The notes under the pieces: model-generated
What the model was told of the DNA's origin: nothing
Seen by the model: the letters and a program-made list of their open reading frames with translations, nothing else
Database searches by the model: none
Shown here: piece by piece, positions 12,579-23,029 of the stretch
Layout: each line of letters begins with the position of its first letter
Numbering within the stretch: the stretch's first letter is position 1
Made by a program: the position numbers and the translations under genes
Assembly (NCBI GenBank): GCA_019828595.1
Contig: JAHQRK010000032.1
Coordinates: 62,001-126,000 of the forward strand
DNA: 64,000 bases
Direction: 5' to 3'
From: Aphanomyces cochlioides
Lineage: Eukaryota; Oomycota; Saprolegniomycetes; Saprolegniales; Verrucalvaceae

Positions 12579-14405
12579 TTAGATGAAGTAACCGTCTAGC
12601 GATGACCACGACTGGCCCTGCGTCAGGTGCCCTTGCTGCACATCAACCGCACTTTGACGAGAATTCACTTCGTTTGACTCGGATTCATTGAGCAGCTTGA
12701 TCAAATCAGCATATCGAATGGTGGTCCCCTTGGCATCAAATTGCAAGCGCACGAATGTGACGAACTTCTGTCGCGGGAATCGGTACCCAAACTGCTTGAG
12801 CACACCTCGGAGGACGTCCATGTCAATGTATCCGTCCCCTGCCACGTCGTCGTTTGCATCTGCCGCAGCCAAGGCTCGCTGCACATCTGCGACTGTCTTG
12901 TGGTTGTGGTGCATATACAATAAGACCTGGCGCACCATGTCGTCCTTGACAGCTTGGACTTCACAAAAGTGTTCAACAATCGCACTAAGTTTGGACGCAT
13001 CGACGCGGAAGACGCCGTTGATGATTGAAAACTCGCGCGTGATGTTGGGTGCAAGCACAAACGTGTTGAGGAAGAGGGGGAGGCACATACCAAGGGACTT
13101 GATCACTGCTGTGACATTGAGTCCGTCCAAGTACATGACGCACATGAGGAAGAGGGCGTAGTAAAAGCCATTCAAGATGAAGAGCAACTGGACAACGAAA
13201 TGGACAAATTTGCGGGAGAAGTACGGTAGGTGAGAGTTGTCACTGTGGAGCTTTTCCTTGGCTTTGCCCTCGTGGGATTTCTTTCCCCGTCGAGCGCGAC
13301 GGCATGCAGAACTGAGCAAGCCCAAAAGCATATCGTGGGCAAAGATATGAGCGGCCAAACTTCCATGGCCGTGGTGATGCGCGTGGTCACTCAATTCGTC
13401 GGCGATGTTGCGCATTTGTTCGATTGCTTGGTGGGATGCCAGTTGGGGCATCTCGGCCTCCTGTTGAGCGACATGACCGAGTGCTTCCAGCATGACAGGA
13501 GGGGATCGCATATTGCGTCTAGTCCAGTTGGCGCCTAGGACGTCTGCGTACTGGGCGGCATGCTGGAGGAGGAGATTTACAAGGTGACGGAGGTACGCCA
13601 AGAGCAAACACATGAGCAGGAACAGGCTTAAGGAAAAGCCTGCGAAGAATGCTGCGAAGTCCCCCAAACAAGTTTTGTCCGCGGATTTGAACTCGCCACC
13701 GTGCAGGAGTTCTCCGCTCAACGTGAAGAAGAGCGCGTACGCCATCATCAAGACAAACCAAATCGAGATGTCGATGTCCACCAAATGCGCCACTTGACTG
13801 TCTTGGACATCTTCAATGTACTTGTCAAAGGGAAACAACTGTGGCAATCCATACGTCCGAAGGAACAAACTCCGCAGCAGCTTCATTTTGATCGGAGTCT
13901 TCCATTTTGACCAAGTCAAATGTCGGCTAAGACAAAAGGACCGTTGTGCCGCGTCAACACTCTGCTTGGCGGAGGCCAGAAGCATGTCCGAGCGGACGAA
14001 GGACGCTCTGCGGAGTTCATGATTGGGTTTCCGCAGCTGAAAGAGGATCAGTAGAGCTTGGAGCACCATGGCCAATACAGTGAAGAGAATGAGAAGATCG
14101 GCAAAATCCATTGCTTGGTAGACCTTGCCGTTCTTCTTGGCGAGGCCCGCGGCGATGCAAAATTTGACCAACAAGCAGATCAAGCCAACGATCATGAGTT
14201 CTTGCGTCGTCTTGTGGAGCATGTCGGCATACTTTGGTGATTGCTTCGTCTTGTGTTCCAAATAATGGAGAAACAACTCGAGGACGATGACGAACACGAG
14301 CACGGCGTACACAAAGAGCAGCACGCGGGACACTTCGACTTTTTCGTACGCATCGTCATCCGATGCGCTTAGCAGACGATGGCAATAGGATCGTATATCC
14401 TCCAT
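12579..14405 (-). CDS. MLO-like multi-pass membrane protein with EF-hand-like tail, copy 1
   Basis: Intronless, 608 residues from the ATG at 14405 (an in-frame TTG a few codons upstream is not used). Hydrophobic segments lie near residues 26-46, 70-90, 100-120, 215-235, 260-285, 400-425 and 435-455. The pattern recalls plant MLO proteins: an early helix followed by a charged loop and QELMIVGLICLL (MLO: EELMLLGFISLL), LRSLFLRTYG and FPFDKYI (MLO: FLRQFF, FDFHKYM), and RKFVHFVVQLLFILNGFYYALF before the last helices. After the last membrane segment comes an EF-hand-like region: loop DANDDVAGDGYIDMD, longer than the canonical 12 residues, so calcium binding is uncertain. A His-rich patch (DHAHHHGHG) lies in a cytosolic loop. 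The C-terminal 30 residues differ from copies 2 and 3. MLO assignment is by eye, not by search. Confidence 0.62.
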   Translation of the reverse strand: MEDIRSYCHRLLSASDDDAYEKVEVSRVLLFVYAVLVFVIVLELFLHYLEHKTKQSPKYADMLHKTTQELMIVGLICLLVKFCIAAGLAKKNGKVYQAMDFADLLILFTVLAMVLQALLILFQLRKPNHELRRASFVRSDMLLASAKQSVDAAQRSFCLSRHLTWSKWKTPIKMKLLRSLFLRTYGLPQLFPFDKYIEDVQDSQVAHLVDIDISIWFVLMMAYALFFTLSGELLHGGEFKSADKTCLGDFAAFFAGFSLSLFLLMCLLLAYLRHLVNLLLQHAAQYADVLGANWTRRNMRSPPVMLEALGHVAQQEAEMPQLASHQAIEQMRNIADELSDHAHHHGHGSLAAHIFAHDMLLGLLSSACRRARRGKKSHEGKAKEKLHSDNSHLPYFSRKFVHFVVQLLFILNGFYYALFLMCVMYLDGLNVTAVIKSLGMCLPLFLNTFVLAPNITREFSIINGVFRVDASKLSAIVEHFCEVQAVKDDMVRQVLLYMHHNHKTVADVQRALAAADANDDVAGDGYIDMDVLRGVLKQFGYRFPRQKFVTFVRLQFDAKGTTIRYADLIKLLNESESNEVNSRQSAVDVQQGHLTQGQSWSSLDGYFI

Positions 14406-14960
14406 CACGCTGACCAAGTTGGAGCAAATTGAATTGTGAGCGAGCGACTATCTTCTGCTGTCTTGACATCCCGACAAACGAAGCAACACCGGGAGTGACA
14501 TGTGTTTCTGCCTTGACGAAACCACGCTGTGTCGCTGTATGAATTTGCCCTAAAGACGATTCATGCTTGAATGTGAAATGGAGATACGATGAAAAGTTGC
14601 CCATGGCATTGCCATCTCAACGGCGGGAAGAGCTCAATTCGACCGAGTGCAGCAGAGCAACAGGACAGAGAGACGAGCCGCATGACTTTGGACCAAGTAT
14701 TTGGTACAGTATGATGGACTTTGTGGACAAGTGCGGTGGGGCGTCAACAGTTGTAGTACATGCGTGTCATCTGATGTTTACAGTCGGTAGTCGATGTAAC
14801 GTACCCCCTATAATATAATACCTTTGTATTATTAATAGTTTATTAAATATTCATTTATGCAGATAAAGTTTAGTACGTGAATATTTGATGGTAAACCCTT
14901 GAAGTTTTATACTTATGGCACCCTCCCTCAGAACTAAAACCTCTTATAAATTATTAAGTT
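14406..14960. other. 5' flank of MLO-like copy 1 (duplicated with the gene)
   Basis: No gene seen. About 14560-14720 matches the 5' flank of copy 2 at about 28070-28210: both contain 'aagttgcccatg', 'gaagagctcaattcga', a cagcagag-acagagag block and 'ttgggaccaagtat'. The duplication that produced the paralogs therefore included upstream DNA. The rest (14800-14960) is AT-rich. Confidence 0.55.
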
Positions 14961-15031
14961 GACGGGAACGTTAAATCGACTACCGACTGTATATTATGCA
15001 TGCACACACGTACCATATACAAGACATAAAC

Positions 15032-15290
15032 AATGTTCGGATATCTGCCTGACATTGAACTTGCCAAGCTGAGATCCCAGGATGATATCGAGATCTCGTC
15101 ATACACAGATAGCAATTTAATCGACGGGCGCAAATCCACCACTGCGACACTCCCCTCGGACTAGGCCTCGCCGAGAAAAGATCACGAAACTTGAGCAGTT
15201 CTGCATGACGATGGATTGGAAAAGACACTTCGTGGATGAAATTTTAGCAATTCTGGACCCGAACGAATCACTCAAAACGAACGATGAAAA
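15032..15290. repeat. Left copy of a direct repeat flanking the Harbinger relic
   Basis: This segment is closely similar, in the same orientation, to 16611-16826. Shared blocks include 'ctgcctgacatt', 'cttgccaagctgagatccc', 'aggatgatatcg', 'tcatacacagatagc', 'cactgcgacac' and 'gagaaaagatc'. On the plus strand both copies read in pieces as a Harbinger-partner-like protein (AKLRSQDDIE; DWKRHFVDEILAIL), but with stops. The pair brackets the transposase relic at 15460-16346. Confidence 0.6.
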
Positions 15291-15323
15291 TGTTGTAAAA
15301 TCGCAGTAAACATTTACAGTTGG

Positions 15324-15395
15324 GCATGTCCGAGCGGACGAAGGACGCTCTGCGGTGTAATACGGCTCGTCTCTCTGTCCTGCTGCTCTGCTGCA
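15324..15395. other. Patchwork of MLO-gene fragments
   Basis: 15324-15355 is identical over 32 nt to 13982-14013 inside MLO-like copy 1 (a copy is also in paralog 2). Seven bases later, 15363-15395 is the reverse complement of 14648-14680 from that gene's 5' flank, with one mismatch. The two source pieces are about 650 bp apart and are joined here in opposite relative orientation, like filler DNA copied during double-strand-break repair. Confidence 0.7.
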
Positions 15396-15459
15396 ATACC
15401 CATACACATCCCCCTCAAAGATAGAAAGCGTCCTTTCAAAAGCCCAATGCAATTTTCGT

Positions 15460-16346
15460 TCACGTAGCGACATCTTGCAACTGCATTGTTGAATCGCATT
15501 TGAGATAAGGAGAGACTGCTTCCTCTCGATTTTTTGAATTCCGGCATGAGATGTCGCTAATATGGATATGCCGAATCGGCCAGCAAATGCTCTGAGACAG
15601 CAAAATAATCCACGGCCCCAACGACAAATGGCTGTTCCTGCACTCGCGAGCATCATGCACTGAAACCGGCCACCCGAGGTCCAAATGGAGTATTCTCTTG
15701 AAATCATCATATACGATCATTCCCGACATTCCATAATATCCCTTTCTAGAGTAAAAATCCTCTCCCTGACGTGATGGCTTTGCGTAAACTGGGAAAAACG
15801 TGCCGTCGACAAATCCAACACAATTCTCAAAACCATGCGATGCCTCGATTCGCCGTTTCGTCTGATTTCGCTCCAGAGTGGAGGGCCAAAAGACAACTCT
15901 GTCTTCCAACGAAAGTACAGCAGCCAGGCAGCGTTTGGTATACATACGAACCGTGCCTTCTGAGATACAAAAATAGCGGGACAAGATTCCAACGGACGCG
16001 CCATTTCCAAATCGGCCCAGTTTGGATAAAACCCCATCAATTGATCCTGATGCGTGGCTTGCTCCATACTTGAGTCATTCTTGAAAATGGGATGGTTCTT
16101 AATTAGCTCAACAATTAGAAAAAAACCTCCTGTTCTTCATTCTTGCTTCTTGTCGAAAGCGTTTGTCGGGTAGAGAACAGATGAACTCGTAAGGTGGAGC
16201 ATGTTTCGGTACCAGGGTTCGCTTGGAAAGCAAGAATCGTTTAGATAGAACGTGCTGCAATACCGCAAGATACAAAGACAAAAATGATGGACACAACTGG
16301 CGAAGCCCATGCCGTACAGCGCCATTACACTGCCATCCAAGTCCAT
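15460..16346 (-). pseudogene. Decayed PIF/Harbinger (DDE_4-type) transposase
   Basis: Read on the minus strand, pieces match the intact transposase at 60044-61282 in order: SLPDKRFRQEARM (about 16170), then the WADLEMARP region, then SRYFCISEGTVRMY-RCLAAVLSLE, CVGFVDGTFFPVYAKPS (first catalytic Asp), YSRKGYYGMSGM and LDLGWPVSVHDARE. At least two frame shifts separate these blocks: the segment 15717-16067 runs in another frame from 15460-15984. The stretch that should hold the second Asp and the Glu is frame-scrambled. The right end near 16598-16612 reads 'ctttgaaacccct', close to the terminus of the intact element (ctttgaaacccccct-like), so this is a relic of the same family. Confidence 0.7.
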
Positions 16347-16485
16347 GTCAAAAAAATGAGTGCAACTGACCGTTCATGATGGAAAAAGCCAAGCTGTGCT
16401 TGCTGGGCGGGAGTAAAAATGGACGCGATTCGAGGACCACTGACAGGAGAAGCAGGTGCTCGAGCTCCCGAATGACTCACTGTGA

Positions 16486-16521
16486 CGGACCGTGCACTGC
16501 CAAACTCCAGTGCACGGTCCG
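16486..16521. repeat. 14-bp perfect hairpin
   Basis: CGGACCGTGCACTG (16486-16499) is followed by an 8-base loop and its exact reverse complement at 16508-16521. It sits near the 5' end of the Harbinger relic, outside any convincing reading frame. Function unknown. Confidence 0.75.
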
Positions 16522-16610
16522 CTTTCAAGAGCGACGTTCGCTCCTTTTTGATTGGCTAGGATTGATACAAAGTTTTCTCATCCAACCAAATGGTCGACTA
16601 CTTTGAAACC

Positions 16611-16826
16611 CCTAATGTTGGAATTTCTGCCTGACATTAGAGCTTGCCAAGCTGAGATCCCAGGATGATATCGTCATACACAGATAGCGTTTTTATCCAC
16701 GGGTGCAATCCCAACACTGCGACACCTCTCGGAGAAAAGATCGCGAAACTCGAGCAGTTACGCATGAACGCTCTGACGATGGATAGGAAAAGACTCAACA
16801 AACGATAAAAATGTTGTAAAACATGG
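16611..16826. repeat. Right copy of the direct repeat flanking the Harbinger relic
   Basis: Same-orientation counterpart of 15032-15290, with a deletion of the 'gatctcg' block and of about 25 bp near 'gaatcactcaaaacg'. Both copies end in 'aaaatgttgtaaaa'. No intact reading frame. Confidence 0.6.
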
Positions 16827-17402
16827 AGCTGGGTTTCCACTTCCTTTTTGGGTCGTTTGCTGCTGAATTGTTGTGCTGCTTTTGGTGCCTTCTACGACAA
16901 CTGCAATTCCTCTGCACGCCCGTTTTTGTTCATAGTACTTCTACTGTAGACTACGAATCACCTCTACTCGGTATCTCATTTGCTTTGAATGAAGATAGTT
17001 TTCCTTGCTTTATCAGCCTTAGAGCATCTCCACTTACAGTTTTTTTTGTATTTTCAAAACTTCAGTTATACGGATAAATTTAGCAACTGTGGAAGTTATC
17101 CGAACAATTTCACGTCTCGAGTTGCTATTTTTTTCGAAATAAAAACTTTTACCACAACATTTTCGGATAATCGGACGAGTTGCTAAAAATTATTCGTAAC
17201 TTGTCTTTTTCACTGACATTTGTATTTTTGACTAAAAATTGAAATATTCTCAAATAATATTCAGGTATAGTGAGTTCAAGTGTAAAATCAAAGTACTTTC
17301 AATAAAGTAAAGTTTTGAATGTGTGTTTTGCCTGTGTTTTTGTGAAGAAAGCAATTACTCAATTCTGATTGGCTATAGATTTCAAATAGATTTGGAAAAA
17401 TA
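16827..17402. other. Non-coding AT-rich stretch
   Basis: No gene seen. It contains AGAGCATCTCCACT at 17021-17034, whose reverse complement occurs at 25836-25849 on the far side of the nested elements. See findings for that weak pairing. Confidence 0.4.
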
Positions 17403-18050
17403 TTAGGGCCCGTCTGGATGCCACCTATTATTGAGATAATTCGCAATATTTTGATCAATAATTGCATAATTTTGATTATCGCATAATGCACTGTCTGGAT
17501 GCCAAATATCGCATAAAATTTATTGCAATAGTTTTTTTCAAAACAGGCCAAATATGCAATAAATAATATTCTACTCAAAGTAGAATAATTTCCCCAATAT
17601 CGTATAATCCACACAAATTCCCAATAATTATTTTATTTTCGTGGGAATCCAGACAGTCCGAAATTTTAATTATCGTGATATTGTATGTATTATTTTGACC
17701 AAAATACAAAATACAACTCCGTCCAGCTTCCGAAGTCCACTTTCACTTTGGAATGTCCGCAAAAATCAGAGAAATTTTTTTGAAACAGTAAATAGTTGCC
17801 TTCACAAAGACGATTGGATTGAATAAAGAATTTTGAAGATTTATGTCGAATTGGATGAGATATCCGTGTTCAAAAAGTAACCCAACTATTGACTTGATAA
17901 ATGTATACCGTAACCCCCCAAACCCCTTAAGCATAACCACTGCACCCCGACCTGAAACACCTTTCAGCCTGAGATAGCCTTGTTCACAGCTTTTTAGCCA
18001 AAGTCAGGAAGACAACATTTAAACTCGCATGCATGATGTATATAATGACG

Positions 18051-18966
18051 GCAACTGTGATAGGAATCCTATCACACCATATAACGCAATATGATTGGAA
18101 GTTAATCTGATGAATTGACTTGGTAGACGAAAACAGACCATGAACCTCGTGGAGCATTGACAGATAAGTTTAACAAGAAAGACAGAAAAGGAAACCTTTG
18201 ATTACACTCAACACGTAGAGGTACAATGTACTCGGTATGCGTTGCTCGTCGTTCCCCAACCCGGGCTATTCAATTGACAAATCGACACTTTGAACACCTG
18301 CACTGCAGTCTAATTACATTTTACACACACGAATTGTGATAGTTCTCGCATCTCTCCACTACCCCATGAGCAGTAGGCAGTAGAGCAATAATCAATTGAA
18401 TTATCTCAATATGCAACATGAATCCACAAGGTTCATGAATCATTCAAACTTTGACGTTGCGACGTCAAAACTTGATAGGATAATGAGTTGTGAGGCGAAG
18501 GTGTGGAGATCAAATCCGTCATCATTACTTTTGACTTTTGCTTGTGCTTTAATTCATGAATCGTATGAAATTCATGAAATCTACAGTGTTTTGTGTTTTA
18601 TGCTTTAGCCATTTGAATATGCTTCCAGTATAATTAAGCGAGTGGGCGCATAACACGCCAACAATCGTGATGTTGTGTTGCAGCTAGTATAGCTTATATC
18701 TGTGCTAGACGTTCAACAAAGATTCGGCTTCTTTATTTGTCGGCTAGACTTTAAGCATGCGAGTGCATGATGCTTGATATCTGCCAATATTCATTTGTTG
18801 AGCAACTGTGATAGAATCTCTAACACAGTTGCTCAGAATTTTGCGCATTTCGGATTTGTATACTGAAATCAAGTCAAAAACATTTATTGAAAACGGATTT
18901 CAGGCAACTGTGATAGATTTCCTATCACACTCCAATACAAAATGATCATGTTTCTATCATAGTTGC
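18051..18966. repeat. Recurrent GCAACTGTGATAG hairpins
   Basis: GCAACTGTGATAG occurs at about 18051, 18802 and 18903 on the plus strand, and as CTATCATAGTTGC at about 18952. Two copies continue into a palindrome (GTGATAGGAATCCTATCAC at 18058-18076; GTGATAGATTTCCTATCAC at about 18909). The copy at 18800-18834 has an 11-bp inverted partner (GAGCAACTGTG ... CACAGTTGCTC). A related GCAACTGTGGTACAG lies in the TIR of the MITE at 30772. This suggests fragments of a shared MITE family. Confidence 0.55.
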
Positions 18967-19539
18967 AGCAGATGTATGAATCGCCTCATGGTGGCGGCTT
19001 CGACCCAAGTTTTGATGTGGCATCTCTGTGAATCCTAAGACGAGTTGTCACAGGCAAAGTCGACAGTCGACTTCGAGATGTCTACAAGGTTTTCAAACGC
19101 ATAGTGAGGTAAACTAGATGATTTGAGCAAAGTACTCATGGTTGAGACAGAAAGTCGAGAGAATTGATCGGCATCCTGTGATATGGTCCTGTTTGCTGAC
19201 TCTACCAGTCCGTCCACCTGGTTCACACACCACTTCATCACAAATAGGTCTCTAATATCTACCAATTAGATCAAACAGAGCTGATTTTCATCCAATCATA
19301 TCAAAAGTGGACAAGTTAGCCTGGACAAGTCGATTTTCCATAGTGGACTTCATAAGCTGGATGGAGTAGTATCACATAAACTATATACGCGACAAAAACC
19401 CGACAATTTTCGCCACGCTCATTGGCAAACCGACAACTTAAACACTCATCATTGGCCGATGACACAAATCGAACACTGATTGGACGTTTTGTTTGTCGTG
19501 TGACGCTACATATACAAAAATGAATAGCCTAACACATCG

Positions 19540-21080
19540 ATGAATTCATTGGCAATCAGTTTGCAATCTTCGCCTCACGTCACAATGGTTCAACGAGATG
19601 ACCACGCACCGCCACATCTTCCAACGAAGCAAGTTATTCAAGACTCGTTCCATAGCGAGTCGACACGCAGGGGTATGCTGTCTACCAGAGACAGTTTGAG
19701 CAGTTCTGCGCCGACCATAAAGACGGATTGCACGCACACAACGCTAAAGCGGTGGACTGCACTGACTTCTTTCACCATTTGCTCTCTCAAGGACGTAAAG
19801 CAAAGACAATTGATGCTGCCAAAACAGCGCCCGTGTCATACTTTAAATTGCTTGGTATCTCCCCAAATCTCGCTCAAGACGTTGAGTCAAAACGTTACGT
19901 GGTTGGCTTGCAAAAATACAACCGAAAGAACAATGTAGACGACGAGAAGAAAGCCCACCCTCTATCGGTCCACGAGCTGTCGATCATTATGAATGCGTTT
20001 GCAAACTGCCATCCCTTCCTTGGCGCTATGTACCGTCTACTCTTTTCCACCTGTTACCTTGGTTGTTTCCGAATTGGCGAGGTTTTGTCGCTGAGGTGGA
20101 GTGATGCTTCGCGTGAAGAGGATAGTCTTGGAGACTACATCTCTATAAGACTGCGATGGCACAAGAAAGCGTCCGTCGAACGCGACTGCCAATTGTACAA
20201 TCTAATCGACGAGGCATCCTTCCCTTGTTTGAAAGTTTGCAGAATTTATGACGACTATCTTTCCGCCGTGCGAAACATGAGTATCAACGTGTCTGACAAC
20301 TCCTTTATCTTCCCAAATGTCGTATTCTTGCCGACTGGTGGTGTAAAAATTGATTGGAACAAATGTCTTGAACAAGGCAAGCTTCGTGCTGTCTTGCAAG
20401 AAATTGCGCAAAATATACCCAAGTTGCCAATTTCTATATCACTGCACAGTATGCGAAGAGGTGGGACATTCTACCGTATCTTTGTTTCTCCCCAAAGACG
20501 CTTTGATTTTCAAGAGCTGATGGCTTGGTGTCGTTGGGAAGATGCTAAAACATGCTGTGAATATCTTATTACTCATAATATTAGCCGCCAGCTAGACCCT
20601 CGAAACTTATTGTGCGAGAAAGGAAATCAACTGTTTAAGGCTCCTGAATTGAGCCCTGCAAGTCGTATTGATGTGGACACTTTGTCTGATGCAATAGCCA
20701 AACGGCTCAAGGAGAGCGGCACTCCATTACCGACAACCAAGAACACGCAACAGCCACGAGCACTGACCAAGAAACAATGGACACTGGATGCATTCGTGGC
20801 AATCAAAAACATTCCAACTGCTCGGAACGGCCGAGAGGCTTGGGACCAATGGCGCCATGCAAATCCAAAAGCTGGCTTGTTCAGTGCCTTGAAGGACTTC
20901 ACTCCCGAAATGATCAAGCTCGACAGACGTCAGTACTCGGAACGACAAGTGTTGGGCGTGGCATTCAAAAACTTCCAATCCTACGACCAATTTGAAGTTG
21001 TTTATGAGGGGTACACCAATACTTACACCTGCTTGGTGCGTAAAGTTCGCAAGCGGAAACGTGAGAGCATCTTGTCGTAG
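19540..21080 (+). pseudogene. Crypton-like tyrosine recombinase, frameshifted
   Basis: From codon 'MHAHNAK' (19728) on, the protein aligns throughout with the intact recombinase at 40779-42236: KRYVVGLQKYN, EKKAHPLSVHELS, LGCFRIGEVLSLRW (catalytic Arg), LRWHKKASVE, ISLHSMRRGG (H-x-x-R), CRWEDAKTCCEYL (Tyr nucleophile), then a Lys/Arg-rich C-terminus (KVRKRKRE). The N-terminal part is in another frame: from the ATG at 19540 it reads LPTKQVIQDSFHSESTRR, and the expected YAVYQRQFEQFC follows in a shifted frame after the run AGGGG at about 19670-19676. This equals a 1-bp loss (or 2-bp gain). No splice sites fit. All catalytic residues are present, so only the frameshift disables it. Confidence 0.75.
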
Positions 21081-21258
21081 TCACTTGTTCAACTCGAGAG
21101 AAATTGATGAATGAACGTTGCATAGTTTGCATTTCCAACTGGATTCTGTAGTTGCAGGTTGTAACCAATCATAGAAATGTCGGTTTGTATTGTCGCGTTT
21201 CCACAAATAGGGCTACATAACAAATTTTCACATTATTTGGCATCCAGACGGGCCCTTA

Positions 21259-21743
21259 ATAGATACTTCTACAGTAGTAAATTTTTCACCCCAGTCACAA
21301 TTTAGAGTGTAAGTAACAATAAAAATTCAGAAAAACCTGCTACTTTAAACACCTCGTATAGCTAAACACCTGTCAAAATGAACAAGTTTTGATCCACAGA
21401 GAGATTTTCATTGGTTTTCGCCCTGCTAGATTGAACAAAACCCTCTCATGCTAAACAGTATGGTTTTGACACATGTGCGTATTAATAAAGCCATCGTGCC
21501 TCGTTTTAAGTGCTCTAAGGGCGCTATAACATACACAAAGCAACACCGAAATGCTATCACGAAGGAGCTAGAGCGATTTCTTCAATGCTGATGTTAACTT
21601 GGCTAGCCTAGCACTCTCATTTTGTGATGTTGTTGTGGCATATGGTATGTCGTTGACTAGAACTGTGTATGGTAATACAAAATCCTTGATTATCCTATAG
21701 CTGAACCCCCGTCAATTCGAACAAAGATCCCACTCCACCGCGA
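21259..21743. other. Gap between recombinase element A and the MULE
   Basis: About 485 bp, AT-rich, no gene or recognisable repeat apart from a short match to flanking DNA at about 16935 ('acttctac-gtag'). Confidence 0.4.
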
Positions 21744-22008
21744 CTTGTTCATTGGGCAATTCCTTCATAACAGGAATGACACTCCTGTTTCGACCTGGAA
21801 TCATCCTGTTATGAAGGAATGATATTATCCGGAAATTATCGATAGGAATTTCCTTGCAACCGCCAGTTAAGTGTTCTGTTTGCTCAAGACACGAAGATGC
21901 TGAAGTAAGTGGTGAATGCGATGGTCGCGCGTGGTGCGTTGTAGCCGCTGGAGTGTGTGTGTCATTGATGCTCGATAAATAATATGCAATAGACAATGTG
22001 TATTTCAT

Positions 22009-22957
22009 TTAGATGTGAGCTATCTTAGGCATTTTGGCGGTCTTACGTCGCGATCGTTGCTGATTTAGTTGTTGTTGCAACTGGCGTGGATACTCTTCGT
22101 CGGGGCAGAAATATTGTGCGACTTCTTGCGATCTAAACACGATGAGAAAAATCAAGTGTCATCCCTTACTCGATGTTCGAGATGGAGTTGGAGGATGAGT
22201 CGTTTGAAGCGTAGTTGAAGGATTAGATGGAGATCGTTGATTGGACAAAAGATGAGTGGTCTCCTCCAAAATGCTTGTATTAGACGAATCTATCATTTGG
22301 TCAATACGCAGTTAAAATATGTCATACCTGCTACTTCTCTCATTGAGATAGCAACGGTTCTGTCGATACTTGAGTTACAACTGGCGTGACTTGGAGTTGG
22401 TGTAGTTGTTGAAACTAGAACATTTTACACGAGATTGCTCATACAACACACCTACAATAGCTTGAATAGAGCTATCTACTGCGCTCTCGTTGATAGTGTT
22501 AGGAGGGGAAGGTGTCTTGGTTATTTCTGTAGTTGTTATAGGCATGTCCAAAACACTTATTTAGCTATGCCTTGCATGAAAGATACCTTTGGGGCATTGT
22601 ATATCCAAGCTTTGACAGATCATCCTTAGCATTTGGTTGTTTTGTTCAACCATAGCGAATATGTTTCCAACGTTTGCCTGTTCCCTCGCTTGGCGTTCTT
22701 GGAGCTCAGAGACCTTCTTTTTCTGATATTGTCTTTGCTCCGCATTGGACTTATCACGCCATTTTTTCGCCTCTTCATCTAGTGATGTAAGTCCAGTGTA
22801 TGTAAGAATGCTTACCTGTTAAGTCTCTTTTGGATAAATCCGAATTACATGGATGATAGGTATTCAGGTGGTCAGTGTGTTGCTTGCGACTATGAATACA
22901 ACCGCATTGGTCTCGCATGCACATGACCAACTCACTTCCACTTGACTTGGACTCCAT
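22009..22957 (-). CDS. MULE accessory protein: C-x4-C-x11-H-x4-H finger plus coiled coil
   Basis: Start ATG at 22957 (MESKSSGSELVMCMRD...). Near the N-terminus CMRDQC...TDHLNTYH gives C-x4-C-x11-H-x4-H. A 45-50 nt intron (gtaagc...cactag, about 22780-22820) joins KRDLT to DEEAKKWRDKSNAEQRQYQKKK in frame. A Gln/Glu-rich coiled coil follows (SELQERQAREQANVGNIFAMVEQNNQMLRMICQSL), then another donor (gtatct at about 22590). The last exon ends in a basic, NLS-like tail (QQRSRRKTAKMPKIAHI, stop at 22009). Exons between 22130 and 22590 were not fully resolved. Role unknown; position and orientation recall the accessory gene of maize MuDR, but no sequence relation is claimed. The left-edge element carries a relative. 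Confidence 0.6.
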
Positions 22958-23029
22958 GCTTTTGGAAAATGCCACACGTGAGGTGAAAATTGTGTTCCGG
23001 CTATTCCTGAATATCCGGTCGTGTTATAC

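Larger units (their letters stand above)
17406..21255. mobile_element. Tyrosine-recombinase element A with 18-bp TIRs and TTA duplication
   Basis: Bounded by a perfect 18-bp inverted repeat, GGGCCCGTCTGGATGCCA, at 17406-17423 and (reverse complement) 21238-21255. Each end is directly flanked by TTA (17403-17405 and 21256-21258). The recombinase gene (19540-21080) ends about 160 bp from the right terminus. The left 2.1 kb (17424-19539) has no gene: it is AT-rich, carries further imperfect copies of the terminal motif at about 17488-17505 and 17645-17658, and hairpins built on GCAACTGTGATAG (18051, 18801, 18903, 18950). Alternative reading: a separate 250-bp MITE occupies 17406-17658 and the recombinase element abuts it, but the exact TIR plus TTA pairing favours one unit. 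Confidence 0.6.

Noticed and set aside
12688..13161. 157-codon plus-strand frame, repeated at 26085 and 28758
   Set aside because: Conserved only because the three membrane-protein genes on the other strand are duplicated.
15032..16826. LTR retrotransposon with direct repeats
   Set aside because: No TG...CA ends, primer-binding site or reverse transcriptase; the interior is a DDE transposase relic.
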